Positions 8,724 through 17,968 of a stretch of 64,000 bases of DNA are shown in pieces. The stretch covers positions 248,001 through 312,000 of the forward strand of contig NZ_JACVEE010000004.1 in assembly GCF_015355755.1 (NCBI RefSeq), in the 5' to 3' direction. Below the pieces are notes generated by a model. The model was given only the letters and a program-made list of their open reading frames with translations. It was not told the DNA's origin and ran no database searches. Source of the DNA: Nocardia sp. XZ_19_385. GTDB lineage: Bacteria; Actinomycetota; Actinomycetes; Mycobacteriales; Mycobacteriaceae. The translations under genes and the position numbers were made by a program. How positions within the stretch are numbered: the stretch's first letter is position 1; the number at the start of each line of letters is the position of its first letter.

Positions 8724-9875
8724 GTGGCACGGGATTACTACGGACTGCTCGGCGTCGCGAAGAACGCGACCGACCAGGAAATCAAACGCGCCTACCGCAA
8801 GCTGGCGCGCGAACTGCATCCCGACGTCAACCCCGACGAAGCGGCGCAGGCCAAGTTCAAAGAGGTCTCGGCGGCCTACGAGGTGCTGTCGGATCCGGAG
8901 CGGCGGCGCATTGTCGACCTGGGCGGTGATCCGCTGGAATCCGGCGGCGCCGGCGGTGGCTTCGCGGGTGCCGGTTTCGGCGGGCTCGGCGATGTCTTCG
9001 AGGCATTCTTCGGCGGCATGAACGCCTCCGGCGGTTCGCGCAAGCCACGCGGCCGGGTGCAGCCGGGCGCCGATTCGCTGATCCGGACCAGGCTCAGCCT
9101 GGCCGAGTGCGCCGTCGGCGTGACCAAGCATCTGACCGTCGACACCGCGATCCTCTGCGACGTCTGCACCGGTGCGGGCACCAACGGCAACTCCAAGCCG
9201 GTGCGTTGCGAAACCTGTGGCGGCGCAGGCGAAGTCCAGTCGGTGCAGCGTTCGTTCCTGGGCCAGGTGCTGACCTCGCGTCCGTGCCCGACCTGCCGCG
9301 GTGCGGGCGAGACCATTCCCGATCCGTGCCACAAGTGTGGTGGCGACGGCCGGGTGCGTTCGCGTCGCGAGATCGCCGCGCCGATCCCGGCGGGTGTCGC
9401 CAACGGCATGCGCGTGCGGCTGGCCGCGCAGGGTGAGGTCGGCCCCGGCGGCGGTCACGCGGGTGACCTCTACGTCGAGGTCGTCGAGCAGCCACACGAC
9501 GTGTTCGTCCGCGACGGCGACGACCTGCACTGCACCGTCCGGGTGCCGATGGTCGACGCGGCGCTGGGCACCACCGTCGTCATCGACACCATCCTCGACG
9601 GCCCGGTCGAACTGACCATCCCCGCCGGCACGCAGCCCGGCGAGGTCTCGGTGCTGCGGGGCCACGGCATGCCGCGGCTGCGCTCCGGTACGCGCGGCGA
9701 GCTGCTGGCGCACTTGGACATCGTGGTGCCGACCAAGCTCGACACCAAGCAGACCGACCTGCTGCGCAAGTACAAGGGCATGCGTGAGCGCGATCGTGCC
9801 GAGGTGATGTCGGCCCAGTCCGAGCACAACAGCGGCTTGTTCGCCCGGCTGCGCGCGTCGTTCAGCGGGCGCTGA
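8724..9875 (+). CDS. dnaJ2: Chaperone DnaJ2 (type I Hsp40)
   Basis: This 383-residue co-chaperone stimulates DnaK ATPase and binds unfolded proteins. The J-domain occupies residues 1-70 with the catalytic HPD at 32-34, then a Gly/Phe-rich linker, and four zinc-binding CxxCxGxG repeats ([32 protein letters not shown]), then the C-terminal substrate-binding domains. GTG 8724 gives [11 protein letters not shown], the normal beginning; AAGGA lies upstream. It follows hrcA by 177 bases, a gap long enough for its own promoter, and it is followed four bases later by rsmE. Confidence 0.95.
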   Translation: MARDYYGLLGVAKNATDQEIKRAYRKLARELHPDVNPDEAAQAKFKEVSAAYEVLSDPERRRIVDLGGDPLESGGAGGGFAGAGFGGLGDVFEAFFGGMNASGGSRKPRGRVQPGADSLIRTRLSLAECAVGVTKHLTVDTAILCDVCTGAGTNGNSKPVRCETCGGAGEVQSVQRSFLGQVLTSRPCPTCRGAGETIPDPCHKCGGDGRVRSRREIAAPIPAGVANGMRVRLAAQGEVGPGGGHAGDLYVEVVEQPHDVFVRDGDDLHCTVRVPMVDAALGTTVVIDTILDGPVELTIPAGTQPGEVSVLRGHGMPRLRSGTRGELLAHLDIVVPTKLDTKQTDLLRKYKGMRERDRAEVMSAQSEHNSGLFARLRASFSGR

Positions 9876-9879
9876 GGCG

Positions 9880-10620
9880 TTGGCCGCCACCGTCTTCTAT
9901 CTCGACGACATCCCGGAAGCGGGCGCGATCGCGGTGCTCGACGGCCCCGAGGGGCGGCATGCCGCGACCGTGCGCCGGATCGGGGTCGGCGAGCCGATCA
10001 CCCTGTCCGACGGGCAGGGTGTGGTCGCCGAGTCGGAAGTGGTTGCGGCGCAGAAGGATCGGCTGGAGCTGCAGGTCCTGGCGCGGCGCCTGGCCGAGCC
10101 GGTGACGCCGCGGGTGACCGTGGTGCAGGCGTTGCCGAAATCGGATCGCTCCGAGCTGGCGGTCGAGTTGATGACCGAGGCGGGCGCCGACACGATCATT
10201 CCGTGGCAGGCGGTGCGCTGCGTCAGCAAGTGGGAAGGCAAGGCGGCCAAGGCCGTTGACAAGTGGCGGGCCGCGGCCCGCTCGGCCGCGCGGCAGTCGC
10301 GTCGTCCCTATATTCCGGAAGTCGCTGATCTGCACCGTACTCGGGACCTGCTGGACCTGGTCCGCAAGGCGAAAGCGGACGGCGCCATCGTCGCCGCCCT
10401 GCACGAGTCCGGCGCCGCCCGCTTCACCGAGCTGTCGTTCGACGGTGTGCCGGAGGTGATTCTGATCGTCGGCCCCGAAGGGGGACTTGACGATGCGGAG
10501 CTGGCGGCTTTGACCGAGGCGGGTGCCCAGGCAGTACTGCTGGGGCCGACGGTGCTCCGTACCTCGACAGCCGCGGCGGTCGCGCTCGGTGCCCTGGGCG
10601 CTCTCACCCCACGCTGGTAA
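9880..10620 (+). CDS. rsmE: 16S rRNA (uracil1498-N3)-methyltransferase
   Basis: This 246-residue SPOUT-class methyltransferase modifies U1498 of 16S rRNA with S-adenosylmethionine. Diagnostic pieces are the N-terminal HAATVRRIGVGEPI (PUA-like part), TVVQALPKSDRSELAVE, the R-W block WRAAARSAARQSRRP, and the knot segment LIVGPEGGLDDAE followed by VLLGPTVLRTSTAA. The start is probably TTG 9880, four bases after the dnaJ2 stop, so the two genes are likely cotranscribed. The same pair occurs in mycobacteria. Confidence 0.93.
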   Translation: MAATVFYLDDIPEAGAIAVLDGPEGRHAATVRRIGVGEPITLSDGQGVVAESEVVAAQKDRLELQVLARRLAEPVTPRVTVVQALPKSDRSELAVELMTEAGADTIIPWQAVRCVSKWEGKAAKAVDKWRAAARSAARQSRRPYIPEVADLHRTRDLLDLVRKAKADGAIVAALHESGAARFTELSFDGVPEVILIVGPEGGLDDAELAALTEAGAQAVLLGPTVLRTSTAAAVALGALGALTPRW

Positions 10621-10875
10621 TTGCGCGCTGTTGGAAGTTCTCACAGAGATTCGCCGGTAGCGAACCCTCCGCAGACGCCCGCTCAGCGCCGTTCCAGCAG
10701 TGCCTGGTCTTCGCGATCGCCGCTGTTCCGTGATTCCGGCGAGGGTTGGGCCCGCGGAGGGCGGGGAATACTGCGAACAGGTTGCGGTTTATTCACTGGG
10801 CCGTGTCGGTGGTCCGCGTTAGAATTTCCTCACACGAAACAGCTGTCGAGACCGGAAAGCAGGCTGTAGCGACTT
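10621..10875 (+). promoter_or_regulatory. Intergenic region before phoH
   Basis: These 255 bases hold no convincing gene. A -10-like TAGAAT is at 10820-10825, about 50 bases before the phoH start. No clear operator was recognised. Confidence 0.35.
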
Positions 10876-11985
10876 TTGCGTACACAAGGCGAGATCGGCG
10901 ACCCCACCACCCCTTCGGCCGGAATCGGATCCGTAGACAACGGCACGGGGCCCGCACCGCGAACCGTGCGCTCCAGCATCGAGCTCGCTCCGGAATCCGT
11001 GTTCCCATTCCTTGGTTCGGCTGACCAGAACCTGCGTGAGCTCGAGCGGCTGCTCGACGCGGACATCCACGTCCGCGGTAACTCCGTGACCCTGTCCGGC
11101 AAGGCGGCCGATGTCGCCCTGGCCGAGCGGGTCATCGAACAGCTCGTCGCGCTCACCGGGCGTAACCGGGTGGTGACGCCGGAAGCGGTGCGGCACACGG
11201 TATCGATGCTCACCGAGGGCTCTTCGGATTCCCCGGCCGAGGTGCTGAGCCTGGATATTCTGTCCCGGCGCGGCAAGACCATCCGGCCCAAGACGCTGAA
11301 CCAGAAGCGCTACGTCGACATGATCGACGCCAACACCATCGTCTTCGGCATCGGCCCCGCCGGTACCGGCAAGACCTACCTGGCGATGGCCAAGGCCGTG
11401 CAGGCGCTGCAGGCCAAACAGGTCACCCGGATCATCCTCACCCGCCCCGCGGTCGAGGCCGGCGAGCGTCTGGGCTTCCTGCCCGGCACCCTCAACGAGA
11501 AGATCGACCCGTACCTGCGCCCGCTCTACGACGCCCTGCACGACATGATGGATCCGGAAGCGATTCCGAAGCTGATGGCCGCCGGCGTCATCGAGGTCGC
11601 CCCCCTCGCCTACATGCGCGGCCGCAGCCTCAACGACGCCTTCATCATCCTCGACGAGGCCCAGAACACCACCGCCGAGCAGATGAAGATGTTCCTCACC
11701 CGTCTCGGCTTCGGCTCCAAAATGGTTGTCACCGGCGACATCAGCCAGGTCGACCTCCCGGGCGGCGCCCGCTCCGGCCTCCGCGCGGCCAGCGAAATCC
11801 TCACCGACATCGACGACATCGCCTTCGCCGAACTCACCTCCAGCGACGTCGTCCGGCACCGCCTGGTCTCCGACATCGTCGACGCCTACGACCGCCACGA
11901 ATCCGAGACCCGCCCTGCCGTCGGCCAGCACTACCCGGGCAACCGCGCCCAGCGCCGCGCCGCCGGCCGCACCGACCGACGGTAA
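10876..11985 (+). CDS. PhoH-like ATPase
   Basis: This 369-residue protein has a P-loop ATPase core with Walker A GPAGTGKT and Walker [10 protein letters not shown], followed by [15 protein letters not shown] and the PhoH-type segment ISQVDLPGG. PhoH-like proteins are linked to RNA metabolism, and this copy precedes ybeY, an rRNA-maturation endonuclease, in a conserved block. The likely start is TTG 10876; a weaker alternative is an in-frame GTG near 10966. It corresponds to the PhoH1 locus of M. tuberculosis by position (recalled synteny). The first 45 residues are poorly conserved. Confidence 0.9.
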   Translation: MRTQGEIGDPTTPSAGIGSVDNGTGPAPRTVRSSIELAPESVFPFLGSADQNLRELERLLDADIHVRGNSVTLSGKAADVALAERVIEQLVALTGRNRVVTPEAVRHTVSMLTEGSSDSPAEVLSLDILSRRGKTIRPKTLNQKRYVDMIDANTIVFGIGPAGTGKTYLAMAKAVQALQAKQVTRIILTRPAVEAGERLGFLPGTLNEKIDPYLRPLYDALHDMMDPEAIPKLMAAGVIEVAPLAYMRGRSLNDAFIILDEAQNTTAEQMKMFLTRLGFGSKMVVTGDISQVDLPGGARSGLRAASEILTDIDDIAFAELTSSDVVRHRLVSDIVDAYDRHESETRPAVGQHYPGNRAQRRAAGRTDRR

Positions 11986-12053
11986 GGCCGCCGATCGGGG
12001 GTATGCCGCGAGCCGGGGGAGCTGGCTGGGCAGGGAGCGAATACCCTGTTCAG

Positions 12054-12608
12054 GTGAGCATTGAGATCGCCAATGAGTCGGGTGTCGACGTTCCCGAAGA
12101 AGAGCTGGTCAGTGTCGCGCGGTTTGTGATCGGGCGGATGGACGTGCATCCTGCGGCGGAGCTGTCGATGGTGCTGGTCGATCTCGACACCATGGCGGAT
12201 CTGCATATGCGCTGGATGGATCTGCCGGGGCCGACCGATGTGATGTCGTTCCCGATGGATGAGCTGGAGCCGGGTGGGCGGCCGGACAGCCCGGAGCCGG
12301 GGCCGTCGATGCTCGGCGACATCGTGCTGTGCCCGGAGTTCGCGGCGGCGCAGGCGCGCAAGGCGGGGCATTCGCTGGATCACGAGCTGGCGCTGCTGAC
12401 CGTGCACGGTGTGCTGCATCTGCTCGGGTACGACCATGCCGAACCCGAGGAAGAGAAAGAGATGTTCGCGCTGCAGGCGCGGCTGCTCGAGGAGTGGTAC
12501 GAGAGCTTGCGGGAGGCGCGGGTGCGGGCCGAGCTCGCCGAACGCGACGCGCAGTTGCTGGGTAAAGCCGGATTCACCACACCGGGTGAAGATCTAGGCG
12601 CTCCGTGA
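12054..12608 (+). CDS. ybeY: Endoribonuclease YbeY
   Basis: This 184-residue metal-dependent endoribonuclease takes part in 16S rRNA 3' maturation and ribosome quality control. The zinc-binding [11 protein letters not shown] is complete (three histidines), and the family segment [14 protein letters not shown] is present. GTG 12054 begins VSIEIANES, the usual N-terminus; the frame is open further upstream without a good site. It overlaps the following CNNM gene by four bases (GTGA). Confidence 0.93.
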   Translation: MSIEIANESGVDVPEEELVSVARFVIGRMDVHPAAELSMVLVDLDTMADLHMRWMDLPGPTDVMSFPMDELEPGGRPDSPEPGPSMLGDIVLCPEFAAAQARKAGHSLDHELALLTVHGVLHLLGYDHAEPEEEKEMFALQARLLEEWYESLREARVRAELAERDAQLLGKAGFTTPGEDLGAP

Positions 12609-13927
12609 GTTCGCTCACCCAAATAATTCTGGCGGTGCTGCTCGTCCCGTTGGGCGGGCTGTTCGCCGGTGTCGACGCGGCGCTGAACACGATCTCCCCG
12701 GCCCGCCTCGACGACATGGTGCGCGCCGAACGCCCCGGAGCGATCCGGCTGCGCCGCATCGTGGACGACCGGGCGCGCTACGTGAACCTGATGGTGCTGC
12801 TGCGCATCCTGTGCGAGATCGGCGCCACCGTGCTGCTCGCCTCGGCGCTGATCGGCATGATCAGCCAAGGCTGGGCGCTGCTGATCACCGCCACGGTGAT
12901 GGTGCTGGTCGATTATGTGGTGATCGGTGTCGGCCCGCGCACCCTGGGCCGTCAGCACGCCTACACCCTGGCGCTGGCGGCGGCGGTGCCGTTGCAGTTC
13001 ATCGGCATGATCCTCGGCCCGGTCAGCCGTTTGCTGATCCTCATCGGTAATGCGGTCACCCCCGGTAAAGGTTTTCGCAACGGTCCCTTCGCCTCCGAGA
13101 TCGAGTTGCGCGAAGTCGTCGAAATGGCCAGCGAGCGCGGCGTTGTCGCCGACGACGAGCGCCGCATGATCCAGTCGGTCTTCGAGCTGGGTGACACCTC
13201 CGCGCGCGAAGTGATGGTGCCGCGCACCGAGATGGTCTGGATCGAACAGGACAAGACCGCGGCCCAGGCGATGTCGCTGGCGGTACGCAGCGGCCACTCC
13301 CGGATTCCGGTGATCGGCGAGAACGTCGACGACATCCAGGGTGTCGTCTACCTGAAAGACCTTGTGCCGTACGCAGATCGGAGTCGGCAGGTGCGCGTCG
13401 ACGAGGTGATGCGACCCGCGGTGTTCATGCCCGACTCCAAACCGCTGGACGACCTGCTCGACGAAATGCAGCGCCGCCGGAACCATATGGCGCTGCTGGT
13501 CGACGAATACGGCGGCATCGCCGGCCTGGTGACCATCGAGGACGTGCTCGAGGAAATCGTCGGGGAAATCGCCGACGAATACGACACCGATGAGACCCCT
13601 CCGGTAGAAGACTTGGGCGACGGCCGTTTTCGAGTCTCGGCCCGGCTCGCGGTGGACGATCTGGCCGAGCTGTACGGGCTGGAGATCGAGGAGGAGGACG
13701 TCGACACCGTCGGTGGCCTGCTCGCGCACGCTCTGGGCCGGGTGCCGCTGCCGGGTTCCCAGGTCGAGGTGCACGGTCTGGTGCTGCGTGGCGAGGGTCA
13801 TGCGGACGGGCGAGGGCGGATGCGGGTGCACACGGTCGAGGTGCGCCAGGCGCCGCGGAAAACCAGGGGCGAGGAGCCGAATGGCGAGACGCCCGAACAT
13901 GACGAGGATGGAGACACCGATGACTGA
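12605..13927 (+). CDS. CNNM/CorC-type membrane protein with CBS domains
   Basis: This 440-residue protein has four hydrophobic N-terminal segments (CNNM/DUF21 domain, residues about 1-170), then two CBS domains (around [12 protein letters not shown] and [12 protein letters not shown]) and a C-terminal CorC-HlyC domain ([17 protein letters not shown]). Such 'hemolysin family' proteins are candidate magnesium or divalent-cation exporters; hemolysin activity is not implied. It overlaps ybeY upstream by four bases and the deaminase-like gene downstream by eight. The last 40 residues are charged and probably disordered. Confidence 0.9.
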   Translation: MSSLTQIILAVLLVPLGGLFAGVDAALNTISPARLDDMVRAERPGAIRLRRIVDDRARYVNLMVLLRILCEIGATVLLASALIGMISQGWALLITATVMVLVDYVVIGVGPRTLGRQHAYTLALAAAVPLQFIGMILGPVSRLLILIGNAVTPGKGFRNGPFASEIELREVVEMASERGVVADDERRMIQSVFELGDTSAREVMVPRTEMVWIEQDKTAAQAMSLAVRSGHSRIPVIGENVDDIQGVVYLKDLVPYADRSRQVRVDEVMRPAVFMPDSKPLDDLLDEMQRRRNHMALLVDEYGGIAGLVTIEDVLEEIVGEIADEYDTDETPPVEDLGDGRFRVSARLAVDDLAELYGLEIEEEDVDTVGGLLAHALGRVPLPGSQVEVHGLVLRGEGHADGRGRMRVHTVEVRQAPRKTRGEEPNGETPEHDEDGDTDD

Positions 13928-14273
13928 ATTGGACGACGAGGACACCAAACTGGTGGTCCTGGCTCGTGGTGCGCTGGCCCGCACCGGCGGTGCGAGCGGT
14001 GCCGCGGTGCGCGACACCGACGGCCGCACCTATGCCGCCGGTGAGGTCGGGCTGCAGGCGCTGCGGCTGACCGCCTTGCAGGCCGCCGTCGCGGCCGCGA
14101 TCTCCAGTGGCGCAGAGGGTTTCGAGGCCGCCGTGGTGGTCGGCGGACGACTCTCCGACGGTGGGGTCGCCGCGGTGCGCGAGGTGTCCTCCGAGGCCCG
14201 GATCGTGTTCACCGACAAGGACGGCGCGGTGTTCGAGATCGTCGACGACGCCGCCGAGGTGTCCCATGGCTGA
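13920..14273 (+). CDS. Cytidine deaminase-like small protein
   Basis: This 117-residue protein occupies the place of the small gene between the CNNM gene and era in mycobacteria. The core [22 protein letters not shown] and [26 protein letters not shown] follows the layout of cytidine deaminases. The zinc-binding HAE and PCxxC motifs are absent, there being no cysteine or useful histidine, so deaminase activity is unlikely. The ATG at 13920 overlaps the preceding stop by eight bases, and the stop overlaps the era start by eight bases. Its role is unknown. Confidence 0.75.
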   Translation: MTELDDEDTKLVVLARGALARTGGASGAAVRDTDGRTYAAGEVGLQALRLTALQAAVAAAISSGAEGFEAAVVVGGRLSDGGVAAVREVSSEARIVFTDKDGAVFEIVDDAAEVSHG

Positions 14274-15198
14274 CGCACCCGAATTCCGTTCCGGCTTCGT
14301 CTGTTTCGTGGGCCGGCCGAATACCGGCAAGTCGACGCTGACCAACGCGATGGTCGGCGCGAAGATCGCGATCACCTCCTCGCGCCCGCAGACCACCCGC
14401 CACACCATCCGCGGCATCGTGCATCGTTCGAACTTCCAGCTGATCCTGGTCGACACCCCCGGCCTGCACCGTCCCCGCACGCTGCTCGGTCAGCGTTTGA
14501 ACGATCTTGTGCGCGATACGTATTCGGAAGTCGACGTGGTCGCGCTGTGCATTCCGGCGGACGAGAAGATCGGCCCGGGCGACCGCTGGATCGTCGAGCA
14601 GATCCGGCAGGTGGCACCGAAGACGACGTTGCTCGGTGTGGTCACCAAGATCGACAAGGTGTCTCGGGACGAGGTCGCCGGACAGTTGATGGCGGTCTCC
14701 AAGCTGCTCGGTGAGAACTCCGATGTGGTGCCGGTGTCGGCGGTGCGGGGCGAGCAGGTCGATGTCCTGGCCGAGGTCATCGCCTCGAAAATGCCGGAGG
14801 GCCCGGCCTTCTACCCCGACGGCGAACTCACCGACGAGCCCGAGGAAACCCTCATGGCCGAGCTCATCCGCGAGGCCGCGCTGGAGGGCGTGCGCGATGA
14901 ACTCCCGCACTCGCTGGCCGTGGTCATCGAGGAGATCGTCCCGCGTGAGCGCGAGGAAGAGGAGCGCGACAAGCAGGTCAAAGAACTCCTCGACGTGCAC
15001 GCCAACCTCTATGTCGAACGCCCCAGCCAGAAGGCCATCGTCATCGGCAAGGGCGGTGCCCGCCTCAAGGAGGTCGGCACAAACGCCCGCAAGCAGATCG
15101 AGAGCATCTTCGGCACTCGGATCTATCTGCACCTGCATGTGAAGGTAGCCAAGGATTGGCAGCGCGACCCGAAGCAGTTGCGCAAGCTCGGTTTCTAA
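14266..15198 (+). CDS. era: GTPase Era
   Basis: This 310-residue GTPase binds 16S rRNA and assists 30S assembly. The G1 motif GRPNTGKST lies near residues 16-24, G3 is DTPG, G4 is TKID, and the C-terminal KH domain contains IGKGGARLKEVG. It is last in the ybeY-CNNM-deaminase-era run. ATG 14266 lies inside the end of the previous gene, which suggests coupling. Downstream, the order seen in mycobacteria (era then amiA2) is interrupted by the 11-kb kinase island. Confidence 0.96.
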   Translation: MADAPEFRSGFVCFVGRPNTGKSTLTNAMVGAKIAITSSRPQTTRHTIRGIVHRSNFQLILVDTPGLHRPRTLLGQRLNDLVRDTYSEVDVVALCIPADEKIGPGDRWIVEQIRQVAPKTTLLGVVTKIDKVSRDEVAGQLMAVSKLLGENSDVVPVSAVRGEQVDVLAEVIASKMPEGPAFYPDGELTDEPEETLMAELIREAALEGVRDELPHSLAVVIEEIVPREREEEERDKQVKELLDVHANLYVERPSQKAIVIGKGGARLKEVGTNARKQIESIFGTRIYLHLHVKVAKDWQRDPKQLRKLGF

Positions 15199-15241
15199 TA
15201 CCTCGCGTTCCGCACGGCCCATCAAGTACCGTCAGTCCTGT

Positions 15242-15264
15242 CGCGCCGGAAGGGTCCCGGCGCG
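15242..15264 (+). terminator. GC-rich hairpin after era
   Basis: Arms CGCGCCGG (15242-15249) and CCGGCGCG (15257-15264) with a 7-base loop lie between era and the kinase island. There is no T tract, so it may be a weak terminator or part of the kinase leader. Confidence 0.4.
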
Positions 15265-15289
15265 CTGCGGGTACGAGAGGACAGTGCGG

Positions 15290-16753
15290 GTGGCTGTCGC
15301 CGAAGGCATGGACTTTGCCGGGTATCGATTAGAAGGTCATCTCGGTGCCGGGGGCATGGGCACGGTGTTCCTCGCGCAGCATCCGCGGCTGCCGCGTAAG
15401 GACGCGCTGAAAATCCTGGCCGAGGAGCATTCCGGAGATTCCAGGTTCCGTGCCAGATTCCTGCGCGAGGCCGAGGTCGCCGCGCGGCTGCATCACCCGA
15501 ACCTGGTGGCGGTGCGCGACCGTGGTCAGCACGACGGCCGGTTGTGGATCGCGATGCAGTACATCGACGGCGTCGACCTCGCCGAGCTGATCCGGCGCGG
15601 GCGGTTGCCGATCGAGCGGGTTCTGCGGATCATCAGCGAGGTCGCCAAGGGGCTGGACGCGATCCACCGGGCGGGGCTACTGCATCGGGATGTGAAGCCG
15701 GCCAACATTTTGGTCGAGGAGCAGCCCGGGCGGCCTGATCGGGTACTGGTCACCGATTTCGGTATCGCCCGCCCGGCCGACGATACGGCGACGCTGGCCG
15801 GTGGTCTCACGGCCACCCTGGCCTACGCCGCGCCGGAGCAGATCAGCGGCGGCCCGGTCGATCAGCGCGCCGACATCTACGCGCTGGGTTGTGTGCTCTA
15901 CGAGTTACTCACGGGGACAGTGCCTTTCGCGCGTGACGACCCGGCCGCGCTGGTCTACGCGCACCTGAATGACACACCGCCGAAACCGTCGAATGCCGGG
16001 GCCGCACCGGGATTCGACGAGGTGATCGCCACCGCGCTGGCCAAACGCCCGGAGGACCGGTTCGCCAGCTGCGGTGCGCTGGCGGCCGCGGCGGAGGTGG
16101 CGGCCGAGTCGACCGTGCGGCTCGACGCGACTCCGGCGCCGCGTCGTCGCACCGCGCGTCGCCGCCTGCTGATCGGCGCGGCGCTGCTCGCGATCGTGCT
16201 GACCGGTGTGACGACGGCGGTGGCGCTGGGCCGGGAGGAGACCGTGCCGCGCGGGTCGACAGCCACCACCATCGGCCCGCAGACCGCCGTGGATACAGTG
16301 TCCTGGGGCGCGTACACCTATGTCGCGCAGGCATTTCCGGAGTTGATGCCGGCCTCGCAGTTCGGTGCCGGCTATCAGGAACTGTATGCCTGCCGCCCGG
16401 TGAACGAGGATCGGCGGGAACTCTCCGTCGACGTCTACGTACCCGTCGGCCGAGTTCATTGCCTGGGTAACCGGGAGCCCGCGGTCAGCCTGGACGTCGT
16501 CTGCAACGCGGATCGTTCGCCCATCGCGCCACCGCGGATCTTCGATTGGGCCGAGGGCGACGAGAGCTGGACTCGGGGCTCGGGTGCCGGAAATCTGCAC
16601 TGGGGGACCTACATGGGTCTCGAGAGCGTCGTCGCCGGCTATCTGCGCGTCTACTTCGACGATGCCGATCGCAACTTCTGCTACCTCGTCGTGACCGGCG
16701 GTGCGTCCGGCGCCGAACTACGGTCGCGCTGGTGGACGGGTGCGCCGCTGTGA
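15290..16753 (+). CDS. Transmembrane Ser/Thr protein kinase 1
   Basis: This 487-residue kinase has a cytoplasmic Hanks-type domain (residues about 9-275) with GAGGMG at 19-24, ATP-binding Lys41 (DALK), HRD at 132-134, DFG at 156-158 and APE at 181-183. An Arg-rich stretch is followed by one membrane segment (about 293-313) and an outside domain of about 170 residues. That domain has four cysteines and ends in RWWTGAPL. GTG 15290 has AGAGG nine bases upstream; GTG 15284 is an alternative. No PASTA, PknH-type or FHA domain is recognised. It overlaps the lipoprotein gene by four bases (GTGA). It resembles kinase 3 more than kinases 2 and 4. Confidence 0.92.
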   Translation: MAVAEGMDFAGYRLEGHLGAGGMGTVFLAQHPRLPRKDALKILAEEHSGDSRFRARFLREAEVAARLHHPNLVAVRDRGQHDGRLWIAMQYIDGVDLAELIRRGRLPIERVLRIISEVAKGLDAIHRAGLLHRDVKPANILVEEQPGRPDRVLVTDFGIARPADDTATLAGGLTATLAYAAPEQISGGPVDQRADIYALGCVLYELLTGTVPFARDDPAALVYAHLNDTPPKPSNAGAAPGFDEVIATALAKRPEDRFASCGALAAAAEVAAESTVRLDATPAPRRRTARRRLLIGAALLAIVLTGVTTAVALGREETVPRGSTATTIGPQTAVDTVSWGAYTYVAQAFPELMPASQFGAGYQELYACRPVNEDRRELSVDVYVPVGRVHCLGNREPAVSLDVVCNADRSPIAPPRIFDWAEGDESWTRGSGAGNLHWGTYMGLESVVAGYLRVYFDDADRNFCYLVVTGGASGAELRSRWWTGAPL

Positions 16754-17964
16754 GGGTGCTGCGGATACTCCTCGTGTCGACGGTGTTGGCGGTTTGCGGG
16801 TGCACGGTGGTGGGTCGCCCCGTCTCCGGACCGGATCCGGCCGCGCTCGATGTCGGCCCGTACAGCCGGAATCCGATGATCGCGCCGGCCGTTGTGAGCG
16901 ATTACCAGGGGCAGGTACTGGAGTCGATCCGCATGGCAGAGGCCATGGCGGACCCGGTGGCGGTGGATCCGGCACTGCGCGTGCCCCTCCGGGGTCCGCG
17001 CGCGGTGCCGCTGCCGACGCCGGCCAAAGCCTCCGGCCTGCTGGCGAATCCGACTCGGGCCGTGCTGGAGCGGCACGGGATGCTGGCCGGCTACACGGTG
17101 GGTGCCACCGATGCCGTCGAGGGCATGCGAGGAACGATCGGGTCCGCTCGCCTGCTGCAGATCGTGGTGCTGCGCTTCGCCGAGGCCGGCGCGGCACAAC
17201 AGGCCGCGCAGGAGATCGATGCGGTCGACTTCGCGGTCAGCCCGGACAATGTCGCGGTGCCGGTCGCCGGATACCCGGCGGCGCGCAGTCATTGGCGTCC
17301 CACCGTGCCGACGCTGGCAGCCACCGTGGCCCACGAATCCTTCGTGATCAGCGTGCTCGCCGGTGACCGTACTCCGGACTTGGCCGCACTGTCCGCCCTG
17401 GCGAGCAAGGCATTCGATACCCAGATAGCGCTGCTGAAGACCTTCGCGCCGACACCTGCGGGCCGGTTCACCGAACTCCCCCTCGACCCCGACGCCATGC
17501 TGGGTCGGATGGTCCCCGAGGCGCCGGGCCGATGGCCGTTTCCCCAGGTGATCCTCGGTGATCTCGACGCGAACGCCGGATGGGACACACTGCTGAACGC
17601 GCGGGGGGTGGTGTATGGATCGCGCGGCGCCGAATTGACCTCCGGCCCGGCCGAACAGCGCTTCGAGTCGCTGGCGCTGAACCGTTTCGATCGGCTGGTC
17701 CGATTCGCCGACGCCGCCGCGGCGCGCAAGCACTTCGCCACGGTGCAGCGTCCGGCGGACGATACCGAGCTGGTGCGGATTCCGGCGCCTGCCGGGCTGA
17801 TGGAGATCGACTGTCGCGAGCGTCCGAAGGCCATCGCGACGATGACGCGGTTCAGTTGCCTGCTCCGCTACGGCCGATATCTCGCCGCGGTGTTCAGCCG
17901 GGACTACACCGATGTCCGGCAACGCGCTGCGGCACAGTACGCGCTACTGGTGAACAGCGAGTAG
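16750..17964 (+). CDS. Lipoprotein 1 (paired with the kinases)
   Basis: This 404-residue secreted protein begins with a short signal peptide and a lipobox-like VCGC (LAVCGC; Cys at -2 is unusual). The mature part carries AGYTVGATD, PDNVAV, HWRPTVPTLAATVAHESFVISVLAG and a final AAAQYALLVNS, all matched in lipoprotein 2. Two cysteines near the C-terminus (IDCRERPK and FSCLL) could form a disulfide. It resembles nocardial lipoproteins that I recall under the label DUF7373; the function is unknown. Its start overlaps the stop of kinase 1 and it ends four bases before kinase 2, so it may be a ligand-binding partner or an outside signal protein for the kinases. Confidence 0.85.
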   Translation: MRVLRILLVSTVLAVCGCTVVGRPVSGPDPAALDVGPYSRNPMIAPAVVSDYQGQVLESIRMAEAMADPVAVDPALRVPLRGPRAVPLPTPAKASGLLANPTRAVLERHGMLAGYTVGATDAVEGMRGTIGSARLLQIVVLRFAEAGAAQQAAQEIDAVDFAVSPDNVAVPVAGYPAARSHWRPTVPTLAATVAHESFVISVLAGDRTPDLAALSALASKAFDTQIALLKTFAPTPAGRFTELPLDPDAMLGRMVPEAPGRWPFPQVILGDLDANAGWDTLLNARGVVYGSRGAELTSGPAEQRFESLALNRFDRLVRFADAAAARKHFATVQRPADDTELVRIPAPAGLMEIDCRERPKAIATMTRFSCLLRYGRYLAAVFSRDYTDVRQRAAAQYALLVNSE

Positions 17965-17968
17965 GAGA

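Noticed and set aside
13920..14273. Active cytidine deaminase
   Set aside because: The layout is deaminase-like, but the zinc-binding HAE and PCxxC residues are missing, so only a deaminase-like fold is proposed.
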